Shown: positions 1 to 9,605 of the stretch, piece by piece
How positions within the stretch are numbered: position 1 is the stretch's first letter
Layout: each line of letters opens with the position of its first letter
DNA from: Solirubrum sp044628455
GTDB lineage: Bacteria; Bacteroidota; Bacteroidia; Cytophagales; Hymenobacteraceae
Length of the DNA stretch: 64,000 nt
Reading direction: 5' to 3'
Assembly (NCBI RefSeq): GCF_044628455.1
Contig: NZ_JBIYZW010000001.1
Span: 2,232,001 to 2,296,000, forward strand
Program-made: the position numbers and the translations under genes
Notes under the pieces: generated by a model
Told to the model about the DNA's origin: nothing
What the model saw: only the letters and a program-made list of their open reading frames with translations
The model's database searches: none

Positions 1-1
1 C

Positions 2-2221
2 AGCACCTCGTCGAGCCCCATCTCGCAGTTCCCGCTGGGCTTCGGCGGTCGTGACGGCATCAACGCGCTGCCGTTCCGCAACACGAACTACTTCACCGAC
101 GCCAACTTCTACTCGTTTGCGGCCGAACTGAACTCGACCTTCGGCGCTACGATGGGCAACACCCTGCGCGCTACCTACACCAAGCAGGACGACTCGCGCA
201 GCACCGACAGCAAGCTGTTCCCCTTTGTGGACATCCTCGAAAACGACCTGCCGCTGACCTCGTTCGGCGCCGAGCTGTTCACTGTGGGCAACGTGCGCGA
301 CGTGGAGAGCTACTCGTTCCGCGACGACTTCACCTGGCAGTTGGGCAACCACAACCTGACCCTGGGTGCCCAGGCTGACTTCAGCACCACCCGCAACGGT
401 TTCCAGCGCATGGCTACGAGCTACTACCGCTTCAACTCGTGGCAGGACTTCGTAAACGCCAACAGCCCCGACCCGGCCATCCGTCGCAACGCGGCGCCCA
501 CCGACTTCGGCATCACGTACTCGCTCTCGCCGGGCTTTGCCCAGGCTTTCCCGAGCTTTGACTTCGCCCAGTACTCGGCTTACGCCCAGGACGAAATCAA
601 CATCACGCCCCGCCTGCGCCTGACCGGCGGTATCCGCGTCGATTACACCACCTTCCCCAAGAGCCTGCAGGAGCACAAGCTGATTACCCCGCTGGTGTTC
701 AACAACAACGAGCGGATCAACGTGGCTAACCTGCCCGATCCGAAATTCCTGATTTCGCCCCGCTTCGGTGCCAACTGGGACGTTCTGGGCAACAGCACGC
801 TGCAGATCCGCGGCGGTACCGGCATCTTCACCGGCCGTATTCCCAACGTGTACATCGTGAGCCAGGCCAGCGACGCGGGCCTGCTGCAGGTAACCCAGAC
901 GGCCGGCGGCCCGGGTGTTGACATCGTGCAGACCGGCATCAACGGCAAGCCCTACGACGGCTTCAAGGCTGACTACACCTACTACCGCCCCGACACGCCC
1001 CCCGCAGCCGGCACGGTTATCCCGAGCACCATCACCTACATCGGCAAAGACTTCAAATTCCCCCAGACCTGGAAAACCAGCCTGGGCGTGGACGTGAAGC
1101 TGCCCCTGGGCATCGTTGGCTCGCTGGAAGGTATCTACAACAAAGACCTGAACACGGCCCTGTTCCGCAACGTGAACCTGGTGACGCCGACCGCGCTGAA
1201 CGTGCCCGGCTACCCGGATACCCGCTTGATCTACCCCTCGTCGAACTCCAACAAGTTTGTGAACCCGCTCGTGAACGGCAAGGCCGTACCGAACGGCACC
1301 TCGGGTGGCGGCGCATTCAACACCATCGTGCTGGGCAACGGCAAAGAGGGTTACTACTGGTCGGTAACGGCCAAGCTGGAAAAGCAGTTTGATGCCGGCT
1401 TCTACGCCTCGGTGGCCTACGCCCACAGCCAAGCCAAGAACTTGTTCGACGGCAACGGTGACCAGGCCCTGTCGGCCTGGCAGCTGACGCCCACCGTAAA
1501 CGGCTCGAACAACCCCGAGCTGGGCTACGCCGGTTTTGTGGTTCCCGACCGCGTTATCGCGCAGCTCTCCTACCGCAAAGAGTACCTGAACCACCTGGGC
1601 ACGACTCTGTCGGTATTCTACGAAGGCAGCCAGGGCGGCCGCTTCTCGTACATCTACTCGGCCGACGTGAACCGCGACGGTGCCAACTCGGACCTGATCT
1701 ACGTACCGAAGGATCCGTCGGAAATCACCTTCGTGACGCGCACCATCCCGGCCAGCGGCAGTACCCCCGCCCGCACCGTGACCCCCGAGGAGCAGAGCGA
1801 AGCTTTCTTTGCTTACATCGAGCAAGACAAGTACCTGCGCACCCGCAAGGGCAAGTACGCCGAGCGTAACGGGGCCCTGCAGCCCTGGCGCAACCAGTTC
1901 GACGTGAAACTGCTTCAGGACCTGTTCGTGAACATCGGCGAGAAGCGCAACACCCTGCAGCTGAGCATCGACGTGTTCAACATCGGCAACCTGATCAACA
2001 GCGACTGGGGCCTGAACCAGTCGACCAACGTGCAGTCGATCCTGGTGCCGCAGAACGCCAGCGCCGTGAGCGGCCCGACCACGGCCAACCCCAACGGTGT
2101 TCGCCCGACCTACCAGCTGCAGCTGGACCGTGGCAGCCTGCCCCGCGAAACGTTCCGCAACACCCTGGGCGTATCGTCGACCTACTACTTCCAGCTGGGT
2201 CTGCGCTACATCTTCAACTAA
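2..2221 (+). CDS. TonB-dependent outer-membrane receptor, C-terminal part
   Basis: The reading frame is open from the left edge, so the N-terminal signal, any carboxypeptidase-like domain and the plug lie outside the window; 739 residues are visible. The visible part is rich in alternating aromatic and polar strands typical of a TonB-dependent beta-barrel, for example YSAYAQDEINITPRLRLTGG, and ends in an aromatic closing strand LGLRYIFN, the usual outer-membrane C-terminal signature. Style and length fit the Oar-like receptors of Bacteroidota, which import large substrates across the outer membrane using TonB energy. No substrate can be assigned. A strong hairpin terminator follows 20 bases after the stop, so this is the last gene of its transcript. 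The family call is firm; the subfamily is inference. Confidence 0.88.
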   Translation, partial: STSSSPISQFPLGFGGRDGINALPFRNTNYFTDANFYSFAAELNSTFGATMGNTLRATYTKQDDSRSTDSKLFPFVDILENDLPLTSFGAELFTVGNVRDVESYSFRDDFTWQLGNHNLTLGAQADFSTTRNGFQRMATSYYRFNSWQDFVNANSPDPAIRRNAAPTDFGITYSLSPGFAQAFPSFDFAQYSAYAQDEINITPRLRLTGGIRVDYTTFPKSLQEHKLITPLVFNNNERINVANLPDPKFLISPRFGANWDVLGNSTLQIRGGTGIFTGRIPNVYIVSQASDAGLLQVTQTAGGPGVDIVQTGINGKPYDGFKADYTYYRPDTPPAAGTVIPSTITYIGKDFKFPQTWKTSLGVDVKLPLGIVGSLEGIYNKDLNTALFRNVNLVTPTALNVPGYPDTRLIYPSSNSNKFVNPLVNGKAVPNGTSGGGAFNTIVLGNGKEGYYWSVTAKLEKQFDAGFYASVAYAHSQAKNLFDGNGDQALSAWQLTPTVNGSNNPELGYAGFVVPDRVIAQLSYRKEYLNHLGTTLSVFYEGSQGGRFSYIYSADVNRDGANSDLIYVPKDPSEITFVTRTIPASGSTPARTVTPEEQSEAFFAYIEQDKYLRTRKGKYAERNGALQPWRNQFDVKLLQDLFVNIGEKRNTLQLSIDVFNIGNLINSDWGLNQSTNVQSILVPQNASAVSGPTTANPNGVRPTYQLQLDRGSLPRETFRNTLGVSSTYYFQLGLRYIFN

Positions 2222-2242
2222 GCCCGGCTTAGCCGGAACCTG

Positions 2243-2279
2243 AAAGCGGGCGGAACAGCTGTTCCGCCCGCTTTTTTTT
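2243..2279 (+). terminator. Intrinsic terminator of the TonB-dependent receptor gene
   Basis: A perfect 16-bp-per-arm palindrome (AAAGCGGGCGGAACAG and its complement, 2243-2274) is followed by a run of T residues. It lies just after the receptor stop codon. Confidence 0.9.
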
Positions 2280-2355
2280 GTGGCGCATTCTCAAGCAATT
2301 AGCCGAGGAAGCGAAAAAAGTTTGGGCAGCCCCTTGCAAATAACGGCCGCTGCCG

Positions 2356-2363
2356 TACTTTTG
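2356..2363 (+). promoter_or_regulatory. Bacteroidota -7 box (TACTTTTG) of the tRNA-Ala gene
   Basis: TACTTTTG matches the TAnnTTTG -7 consensus used by the Bacteroidota primary sigma factor. A TTG at 2335-2337 sits at about the right distance for the -33 element. The tRNA begins 38 bases downstream. Confidence 0.65.
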
Positions 2364-2401
2364 CATCCACCAAACGCAACCGGCGAATGGTTACTGAAAA
2401 C

Positions 2402-2475
<74 letters not shown>

Positions 2476-2486
2476 CTCCCGTTTAG

Positions 2487-2516
2487 AAAAGCCCGGCCCT
2501 CCAGCCGGGCTTTTTT
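2487..2516 (+). terminator. Intrinsic terminator after tRNA-Ala
   Basis: The stem AAGCCCGGC/GCCGGGCTT with a short CCTCCA loop is followed by a T run. It lies 12 bases after the tRNA 3' end. Confidence 0.88.
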
Positions 2517-2933
2517 GTTTTTCACCGGTCCCAGTCCGGCTCAGCGCCGACTAAGGCTACGGGCAGTTCCTTGGGCCCGCCGGTAACAGGCCCTGCTGGC
2601 TGAGCTGCCCCCGGCTAATATGGTGCTGGAAGGCCGCCCTGCCCAGTGTCCCTTTTAATACTATCGGGCCGGATAGCCAGCAGCGCGGCTACCCGCTCCA
2701 GGCGCCCCAGAGCATAGAATGATATTTATATAAATATTTTATAATCAATTATTTAAGCTCAAATAATTCTTCTCCCGAAAAGTCTATATATCTTACTTAT
2801 ACCAGCCTGAAGAGGCTTTTATCGCCCGTAAAATCCAATGGTCCGGCTGCGGCCGGCGAGTTCCACCTAACCCCACTGACCCCGCGCACGTTTTGAGGCT
2901 ACACTTTTAACCACTTCCAGGAAGTCCTCACTT
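2517..2933. other. Intergenic region with an AT-rich island
   Basis: No coding frame is visible. The stretch 2713-2803 is strikingly AT-rich (ATATTTATATAAATATTTTA and similar) inside an otherwise GC-rich window. A short palindrome ACTTCCAGGAAGT (2913-2925) lies 8 bases before the next start codon. This is the presumed promoter and regulatory region of the secreted beta-helix gene. No TAnnTTTG box is clear. Confidence 0.6.
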
Positions 2934-5903
2934 ATGGGAAAGCGCTTACTCCTGCTGCCCAGCCTCCTGGCGCTCGGCTTCATTTCCTTGCCTGCCCGCG
3001 CCCAGAGCCCGGCCGCGCTTTACGTCAACGACCTCTCGACCGCGGGCGACGTGTACACCTCGGCCCCCGGTTCCGACGCCACCGGCAACGGTACGGCCGC
3101 CGCCCCCTTCGCCAGCGTCAACCGCGCCCTGGAGGCGCTGGGCAGCGGCAGCACGCCAGCCACTACCATTTTCGTCGACGCCGGCACCTACTCCCAGCGG
3201 GTGGTACTGAGCCGCAACGTGAGCTTGCGCGGCGCGGGCACGCTCTCGGCCAACCCCGCCTCCGCTACCGTGTTCGACGGCGGGCTGGCCGCTGCCAGCA
3301 CCCAGTCGTTTATCACCGGTTTGTTCATCACTGCCAGCGGCGGTACGGCCGGCAATCCGCTTGTCGTGGCCGGGCTCACCATCCGCAACTACGACCTGGG
3401 CGTTCAGACCGACATCACCAGCGGCAAGAACCACTTCCTGCTGGAGGACGTGGAAACGGTAGACAACCGGCAATTCGGCATTTACTGGAACGGGCAGGGC
3501 GGCACTCCCTTCGGCACGGCCGACATCACGTTTCGCCGCGTGCGGGCCGCCAACTCGGCACTGCCCCCCAACACCCGAAACAACGGCGCCGGCCGCGGGC
3601 TTTACCTGGTCAACGGCAACAAGCAGCGCATTCTGATTGAGAACAGCGTATTCGAAAACAATTCCCGCGCCGGCATCGACATCAACGACGGCAGCATCAG
3701 CGAGCTGGTGGTCCGCGGCTGCAGCTTCGGCGGCAACGGCGGGGCCGCCCTGGCCGTGCTCGGTGCCGCCGGCGCCCGCAACGGGGGCGGGGCCTTCGTT
3801 ACCCCGGCCGCGCTCATCGAAAACAACATCATCCGCGACAACTTTTCCAACGGCATGGAGCTGCGCTCCTGCACCGGTACCGGGCGCTCCAGCGGTCCGG
3901 GCAGCTTCGTAGTGCGCAACAACCGCATTCAGCGCCGCCTGCTGGCGCCCGGCGAGTCGCCCAACCCCAACTTCGACAACGCCGGCATTGCCTTCGTCGA
4001 CCGCAACCGGGCGGCGGCCGGCGCGCCCCAAGTGGGCGGCGTCAACGGTGACCTGGTAACCGGTGGGGCCTGGATCGAGGGCAACATCGTGCGGGGCTAC
4101 TACTCCACGCCGCTTTCCTCGTCTTTCAACATCAACGCCTACGGCATGGTGCTGGAGGGCGTCAACAACAAGGTGGTGTACAACCAGGTGGCCCAGTGTC
4201 AGTTTGGTATTCAGGTGCAGGACCGCCCGGCTACTACCTCGCTCACTTCCACGCCCTACTTCGACATCGAAGGCAACCTGGCCATTGTCTCGGCAGGTGA
4301 CAGCATCCGCCAGAACCGCATCGACAGCTGCCAGGTGGCCGGTATGCGCGCCATCAACCTAACCAACCCCGTGGACGCGGGGCTGAACTGGCTTGACGGC
4401 ACCGCCGCCACCGATATCCGCGGCGCGGCGGGCCTGGGCGGCCGGGTGCGTACCCTCAACGGCAGCTTCACTGAGGTATCGTCGCTGGCTCCCACCGGCC
4501 GCATCGACTTCGGTCCCTTCCTCAACAGCCGCGCCGACGCCTCGCCGGCCCTGGGCTGGCAGGGCGATTTGAGCTTTCTGAACGTGAGTCCCAACAGCCC
4601 CGCCGTGGGTATGCTGGGCCGTCTGGGTGAAGGCGCTGCCCTGGTGCTGGAAGGCGGGACGGTGCAGGCCCTGGCGGGCACTTACAGCGAAAACGTCGTG
4701 GTGAGCAAGAGCTTTACCCTGACCCAGGAAGGCGCCGGCGCCCTGACGCTTACGGACCTCACCCTCAGCGGAACCGGCAAAATACTTACCCTGGGCACGC
4801 CGCTGCTGCTGAGCAACAGCCTGACCCTGAACGCGGGCCTGGTAGCCTCATCGGCAGCCAACCGCCTGACCCTGGCCGACAACGCCAGCAGCACCGCGGG
4901 CAACGCCGGCAGTTACGTCATCGGCCCCCTGCGCAAGCTCGGCAACGACGCCTTCGTGTTTCCCATCGGTCGCGACGGGGTCTGGGCCCGGCTCAGCATC
5001 TCGGCCCCGGGCGACGCGGGCAGCGCCTACGTGGCCGAATACGCGGCTCAACCCTTCGGCAGCACCCCGCCCACCCCGCCGCTGGTGCGCATCAGCCAGG
5101 TAGAGCACTGGGTGCTGAACCGCGAAAGCGGCGCGGGCAGCGTGGCCGTGGGCTTGTACTGGGAAAATGGCACCCGCAGCGGCATCGTCGACCCGGCTTT
5201 GCTGCGCGTGGCCCGCTTCGAGGGCGGTAGCTGGGTGAACGAGGGCAACGGCGGCACCGCCGGCTCGGCGGCAGCTGGCTCGGTGGTGTCGGGCGGTCCG
5301 GTGAGTGGCTTCGGCGTGTTCACCTTCGGCTCGACCAGCCCCATCAACCCGCTGCCCGTGGAGCTGACGGCCTTCGCGGCCGAACCCGACGGCGACGGCG
5401 CGGCACGGCTGAGCTGGACTACGGCTTCGGAGAAAGACAACGCCGGCTTCGAGGTGGAACGCTCGCGCAATGGCCAGGCCTGGCAGCGCATCGGCTTCGT
5501 GGCCGGCGCCGGCAATTCCAGCCAGCCTCGCTCCTACTCCTACCGCGACGCGGCCGGCCTGAACGGGGTGGTATTCTACCGCCTGCGCCAGCTCGACCTC
5601 GACGGCGCGGCCAGCTTCTCGCCGGTAGCCGCCGTGCAGCTGAGTTTGGGCAAGGGCGCCCTGGTACTTTACCCCAACCCGGCCAAAAACCAGGTTACCC
5701 TGCAGCTGGCCACGGTAGCTGACGGTCCCGTGCGCGTGCAGGTGCTCGACCTGACCGGCCGCCTGGTGCTGCGCACCGAGCTGACCGCCGCGGGCGCCGA
5801 AGCCGTGCTGCCCCTGATCGACCGCGTGAGCCCCGGCGTGTACGTGGTGCAAGTGAGCGGGGAAGGCCAGCCCCTCACTTCGCAGCGGCTGGTGGTGCGC
5901 TAA
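2934..5903 (+). CDS. Secreted parallel beta-helix protein with T9SS type A sorting domain
   Basis: This 989-residue protein starts with a signal peptide (MGKRLLLLPSLLALGFISLPARAQ). Residues about 30-450 follow the pattern of right-handed parallel beta-helix proteins: a DATGNGTAAAPFASVNRAL start typical of pectate-lyase-like or DUF1565-type domains, then repeated rungs such as ILIENSVFENNSRAGIDI and IEGNIVRGYY. A linker carries the phrase LPVELTAFAAE...LSWTTASEKDNAGFEVERS, common before T9SS tails. The C-terminus is a type A sorting domain (VLYPNPAKNQVTLQL to GVYVVQV), which directs export through the outer membrane and surface anchoring or release. A carbohydrate-binding or lyase role is possible, but no catalytic site was identified. 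It is a single-gene unit, with an AT-rich leader in front and a bidirectional terminator behind. Confidence 0.85.
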   Translation: MGKRLLLLPSLLALGFISLPARAQSPAALYVNDLSTAGDVYTSAPGSDATGNGTAAAPFASVNRALEALGSGSTPATTIFVDAGTYSQRVVLSRNVSLRGAGTLSANPASATVFDGGLAAASTQSFITGLFITASGGTAGNPLVVAGLTIRNYDLGVQTDITSGKNHFLLEDVETVDNRQFGIYWNGQGGTPFGTADITFRRVRAANSALPPNTRNNGAGRGLYLVNGNKQRILIENSVFENNSRAGIDINDGSISELVVRGCSFGGNGGAALAVLGAAGARNGGGAFVTPAALIENNIIRDNFSNGMELRSCTGTGRSSGPGSFVVRNNRIQRRLLAPGESPNPNFDNAGIAFVDRNRAAAGAPQVGGVNGDLVTGGAWIEGNIVRGYYSTPLSSSFNINAYGMVLEGVNNKVVYNQVAQCQFGIQVQDRPATTSLTSTPYFDIEGNLAIVSAGDSIRQNRIDSCQVAGMRAINLTNPVDAGLNWLDGTAATDIRGAAGLGGRVRTLNGSFTEVSSLAPTGRIDFGPFLNSRADASPALGWQGDLSFLNVSPNSPAVGMLGRLGEGAALVLEGGTVQALAGTYSENVVVSKSFTLTQEGAGALTLTDLTLSGTGKILTLGTPLLLSNSLTLNAGLVASSAANRLTLADNASSTAGNAGSYVIGPLRKLGNDAFVFPIGRDGVWARLSISAPGDAGSAYVAEYAAQPFGSTPPTPPLVRISQVEHWVLNRESGAGSVAVGLYWENGTRSGIVDPALLRVARFEGGSWVNEGNGGTAGSAAAGSVVSGGPVSGFGVFTFGSTSPINPLPVELTAFAAEPDGDGAARLSWTTASEKDNAGFEVERSRNGQAWQRIGFVAGAGNSSQPRSYSYRDAAGLNGVVFYRLRQLDLDGAASFSPVAAVQLSLGKGALVLYPNPAKNQVTLQLATVADGPVRVQVLDLTGRLVLRTELTAAGAEAVLPLIDRVSPGVYVVQVSGEGQPLTSQRLVVR

Positions 5904-5921
5904 GCGCATTAAGCTGATATA

Positions 5922-5960
5922 TGCAAAGGCCGCTTCTGCCAGGCAGAAGCGGCCTTTGCA
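5922..5960. terminator. Bidirectional terminator between convergent genes
   Basis: A near-perfect palindrome with arms TGCAAAGGCCGCTTCTGCC and its complement separates the convergent beta-helix gene and the cyclophilin-like gene. Each arm ends in an A or T tract, so it can serve both strands. Confidence 0.85.
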
Positions 5961-5981
5961 TTTGCCGGCTGGCGTGGGCCG

Positions 5982-7934
5982 CTACAGCAACTCCACGCTG
6001 CGGATTTCGTCGCCGATGTCGAGGCGGTGCACCACGTCCATCCCTTTTTCCACCTGGGCAAAGATGGTGTAGCGGCCGTCGAGGTGGGGCGTGGGGCCGT
6101 GGGTGATAAACCACTGGCAGCTCTCGGTGTCTTTGCCGGCCGAGGCCAGGCCCACCGCGCCGGCACCGTAGTGCAGGTCGGCAAACTCCGAGCGCAGCGT
6201 GTAGTCGGTGCCGCCCCACCCGTCGCCGCGGGGGCAGCCCCCTTGGGCCACGAAGTTGGGTACCACCCGGTGAAAAGTCTTGTTGGCGTAGAAGCCCTGG
6301 CGCACCAGCTGCACGAAGCTGGCCACCGAGCCGGGTGCCTGCTCTACCAGCAGGCGCAGTACCACGTCGCCGCGGGAGGTACGCACCACGGCCCGCTGCC
6401 CGGCCGGAATGCCCTGCACCAGTGCCCAGTCGATGGGATGCTGAGCGGCAGCACTGGGCAGCGGCGTGGGCTTGTCGCGCCCTTCGAGGTAGTCGAGGGC
6501 CTGCTGCACGGCCTGCCAGGCTTCGATGTCGCGCGGCAAGGCCAGGCGCGCCTGGGCGCGACGTAACAAGTCGGGCTGGCGGAAGTCGCGGCGCATCTCC
6601 AGCTTTGGTTCGCGCAGGGCGGCGGCGGCCGTGCCCACCAAGGCCACGTCGCCCGAGGCCAGGGCTTTTTCCAGCGTGCTCACGAACAGGGGCTGCTGCG
6701 CGGCGGGAAAGTCGGGGCGGCTGCGCAGGGCCACCAGGGCCTCGATGCCGTAGGTACTGACCACCATGGCCTGATTGGGCGTAAAGGTAGCCTGCTCGAC
6801 AAAGGCGTAGGCGGCCGGGTCTTCGCTCAGGGCTTTCAGCAGGAAGGCCCGCTCGTAGCCGTCGGTGGCGGCGGCGTAGCGCTGCTCAATCTGCTGGCGA
6901 ATGCCCAGGCGCTCGGCGCTGCCGGCGTGGTGCAGGGCGGCGGCCAGCAGCACGCTGCGCACCCGCCAGGCCGACACGCGGGCGGCTTTGTCGAGAAACA
7001 GCTTGCCGGTTTCGCCGGTGGCGTGGGTCAGGAAAAACTCGGCCGCCGTCACCGCCACCTGGGCGTTGGCATCGTCGAGGGCCGCCCAGGCTGCTTCCTT
7101 CACCGGCGCGTACAGGCCCGCGTTCAGGGCCCGCAGCGCGGCCACGCGCACCCGGTAGTCGGCGTCGCGGCGCAGGATGCCGGCCAGCGTGGCGGGCAGG
7201 GTATTCGATTTCACTTTACCAAGGGCAGCGGTGGCGGCGGCGCGCACGGCATAGCGCGGGTCGGTGGTGGCGGCCGTGGCCAGGGCGGCTTCGTACTGAC
7301 TCAGGTCGAGGCGGGGCGTGCGGGCCAGGGTGTGGGCCGCGGCCAGGCGGGCACCCACGGGCTGGGTCGCGGCCAGCAGGGTTACGGCGCGGCGCACCGC
7401 AGCCTCGGAGGTGATGCCGCGCAGCCCGGCCCGGTAGATGCCCCAGGCCTGCCCCACCGGCAGCAGCGTATCGGTGGCGGCGGGCAGGCGCAGCAGCAGG
7501 GGCAGCGCGGTGCGGCCCACGCAGCGGCCCAGGGCTTCGAGCTGGTAGCGGCGGGCCAGGGCGTCGGTTTCGCTGCCCACCTGCCGGGCCAGGGCCTCGG
7601 CGGCGGCGCTGTCGGCGGTTTGCCCCAGGGCGTAGGCCGCGGCGGTGCGCACGCCCAGGTCGGCGTCCGACAGGGCCCCGAGCAAATCGGGCAGGGCGGC
7701 GCGGTCCTGCACCGAGGCGAAGGCCAGGGCAGCGGCGCGGCGGTGCGCCTCGCGGGGGCTCTGCAGAAAGGGCCGCAGCTGCTCGGTCTGCCGCTGATCC
7801 TGGGCCGTGGCAATGCGCCGCAGGGTGGAGTCGGCGGCGAAGTGGTTGGGCGGCGCGGTGGTGGCAACGGGGCGGGCGGTCTGGCAGGCAGCCAGCAAAC
7901 CCAGGGCGGCAAAAACGGTGGCGGGGCGGATCAT
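5982..7934 (-). CDS. HEAT-repeat lipoprotein with C-terminal cyclophilin-type peptidylprolyl isomerase domain
   Basis: The product is 650 residues from the ATG at 7934; an upstream in-frame extension lacks signal-peptide character and was not used. The N-terminus is a lipoprotein signal (MIRPATVFAALGLLAACQTA, lipobox LAAC). Residues about 60-450 are alanine/leucine-rich helical repeats of the HEAT type, for example LLGALSDADLGVRTAAAYAL. The last 150 residues are a cyclophilin domain with KTFHRVVPNFVAQGG, a SEFADLHYGAGAVGLAS segment, SCQWFITHG and LDGRYTIFAQV. The Arg and Phe of the FHR motif and the Gln/Phe core are kept, so isomerase activity is plausible. Expected location is the periplasmic face of a membrane, folding exported proteins. 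The fusion is seen across Bacteroidota. Confidence 0.88.
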   Translation of the reverse strand: MIRPATVFAALGLLAACQTARPVATTAPPNHFAADSTLRRIATAQDQRQTEQLRPFLQSPREAHRRAAALAFASVQDRAALPDLLGALSDADLGVRTAAAYALGQTADSAAAEALARQVGSETDALARRYQLEALGRCVGRTALPLLLRLPAATDTLLPVGQAWGIYRAGLRGITSEAAVRRAVTLLAATQPVGARLAAAHTLARTPRLDLSQYEAALATAATTDPRYAVRAAATAALGKVKSNTLPATLAGILRRDADYRVRVAALRALNAGLYAPVKEAAWAALDDANAQVAVTAAEFFLTHATGETGKLFLDKAARVSAWRVRSVLLAAALHHAGSAERLGIRQQIEQRYAAATDGYERAFLLKALSEDPAAYAFVEQATFTPNQAMVVSTYGIEALVALRSRPDFPAAQQPLFVSTLEKALASGDVALVGTAAAALREPKLEMRRDFRQPDLLRRAQARLALPRDIEAWQAVQQALDYLEGRDKPTPLPSAAAQHPIDWALVQGIPAGQRAVVRTSRGDVVLRLLVEQAPGSVASFVQLVRQGFYANKTFHRVVPNFVAQGGCPRGDGWGGTDYTLRSEFADLHYGAGAVGLASAGKDTESCQWFITHGPTPHLDGRYTIFAQVEKGMDVVHRLDIGDEIRSVELL

Positions 7935-8080
7935 AGAGCCGGAAATTAGGAAAACCCGCCCGGATGCGCCACCCGCAAAGCCCACGGGGCAGCCGAAATC
8001 GCTCCCACCAGGCAACCGGCAAGCTTACGTGGCGTTGCCGACTGCCCGTCGCCTCGGGCCTGAAACGCTCGCAGCTGGCT

Positions 8081-9148
8081 CTATGCTCCCCGCCCGATTT
8101 CCTTCAGCAGCACGTCCAGGGCCTCAAACAGCTCCTCGTTGCCTTGCTGCTGGTACTCGCCCAGGGCTTGCTCAAACGGGTTGAGGTCGTAGAGAAAGGC
8201 CTTGAGGTTGTCGGGCGTGAGGGCCGGGAAGTGCCGGCCGTAGCCCTGCTGCTCCACCTGGGCCGCGTTGAGCCACTGCTCGAACTGGGCCGGAATGGGA
8301 ATGGCGCACACCGGCTTGCGCAGGTAAATGGCCTCGGAAATCAGCGAGAAGCCGCCGTTGGTAACCACGGCGCGGGCCGAGGCTAGGTCGGCAATGAAGC
8401 CTTCCTCCGAAAACGGGCGCAGCTGCACGTTGCCGTGGTCTTCGGCGCGGTTGAAGCCGTACACGCGAAACTCCTGCTGGGGCAGCTGCTGGAGCTGGCT
8501 CACCAGGTCGGCCTGGTTGGTGCTCGACTGGTACACCAGCACGTGGCGGCCGCGGGTGGGCTTGCGGGCCACGATTTCGGGCCTGATGATGGGCGGCACC
8601 AGCGTGGTGGCGGGGCGGGCCAGCGGCGGGCGGAAGAAGGTGGTGACCAGGTAGTGCCGCGAGCGGGGCAGCTTGGCGCGCACGATGCTGCGGGCCAGCT
8701 GCAGGTTGCCGCGCTCGGTGCGGGGCACGGTCACGTCGAGCCGGGCCCGGCTGATGATCTGCATGTTGTCGATGCTGATAACCGGCAGCCGTTGGGTTTT
8801 GGCGAAAAAGTAGCTGAACGACTCGAAGTCGGAAATCACCAGGTCGAAGCGGCAGCAGTTGCGCAGCAGGTCGTGGTAGCGCTGGAAGTTCAGGCGTAGG
8901 CTCTCGGGCGCCGCGCGCAGGGTGAGGGCCGCCGTCTGGCTTTTCGACACGGTGAGGTGCTTGTAGGCCAGGTGAAAGCCGCGGATTTCGCGCACCCGCC
9001 CCGGGAAGTTGGCGGCCAGCAGCTGGTAGGCCCGGCTGCTGCTGACCACCTGCACGTCGTGGCCCTGCGCCAGCAGGTGGCCGATGATGACTTTGCTGCG
9101 GGTGGCGTGGCCCAGGCCTTCGCCGGGCACGCCGTAGAGAATATTCAT
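8081..9148 (-). CDS. Glycosyltransferase of the MJ1255/MurG-like (GT-B) type
   Basis: The ATG at 9148 gives 355 residues that open directly with the GT-B start MNILYGVPGEGLGHATRS, the glycine-rich loop shared with MurG- and UGT-like enzymes. The C-terminal donor-binding half contains VVTNGGFSLISEAIYLRKP followed by VCAIPIPAQFEQWLNA, the pattern expected around the nucleotide-sugar site. Such proteins transfer a sugar from a nucleotide donor to a lipid or small acceptor in the cytoplasm; the substrate cannot be deduced. The gene stands alone, with 146 bases separating its stop from the next gene's start. A weak minus-strand -7-like box (GACTTTTG, one mismatch) lies about 40 bases upstream. Confidence 0.8.
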   Translation of the reverse strand: MNILYGVPGEGLGHATRSKVIIGHLLAQGHDVQVVSSSRAYQLLAANFPGRVREIRGFHLAYKHLTVSKSQTAALTLRAAPESLRLNFQRYHDLLRNCCRFDLVISDFESFSYFFAKTQRLPVISIDNMQIISRARLDVTVPRTERGNLQLARSIVRAKLPRSRHYLVTTFFRPPLARPATTLVPPIIRPEIVARKPTRGRHVLVYQSSTNQADLVSQLQQLPQQEFRVYGFNRAEDHGNVQLRPFSEEGFIADLASARAVVTNGGFSLISEAIYLRKPVCAIPIPAQFEQWLNAAQVEQQGYGRHFPALTPDNLKAFLYDLNPFEQALGEYQQQGNEELFEALDVLLKEIGRGA

Positions 9149-9605
9149 GAATGCCGAAGGTTCCGAATTGCGCCGGGCAAGTAACGACAAAAGTCCGGGG
9201 CCCGCCCGGGGAGCCGGCAACCGCGCCCAGCCGGGTCTCCTGGCATTCCTGCCTCCGGCTCTCAGTTCCCGGGCAGAACAGCTCGCGGAGTTAGTAGTCC
9301 GAAAAACCTGTAGCGTATAGAATTGCTACAAGCTTTCTGCTACGGACTGGCCACCGTCCGCCAGCATCCTTGCTTGCTGGCGGGAATTCGCGCCGTCCAC
9401 TTTTCAGCCGCGGCGCGGCGGCAATAGCCTAGCGCGACGAAATCCAAACCCATGCTCCGGCACCTTATGCCGCGCGGGCAAGGTACCGCTCCACCGCAGC
9501 CCGGCCCGTTCTTATGGCCCCTGTGGCTATTGCCGTGGGGCCGCGCTGCGGCTGCCGGGGCTCAGCTTTAATACGTTTGAACTCCGGCTTGGGGCCCTGC
9601 CGGCT
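9149..9605. other. Non-coding stretch upstream of the glycosyltransferase
   Basis: No convincing gene. It contains the short inverted segment GTAGCGTATAGAATTGCTAC near 9310-9330 and a nearby GCTACGG. The half next to 9148 should hold the glycosyltransferase promoter. The half next to 9605 lies downstream of the membrane-protein gene, but no clear terminator is visible. Confidence 0.5.
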
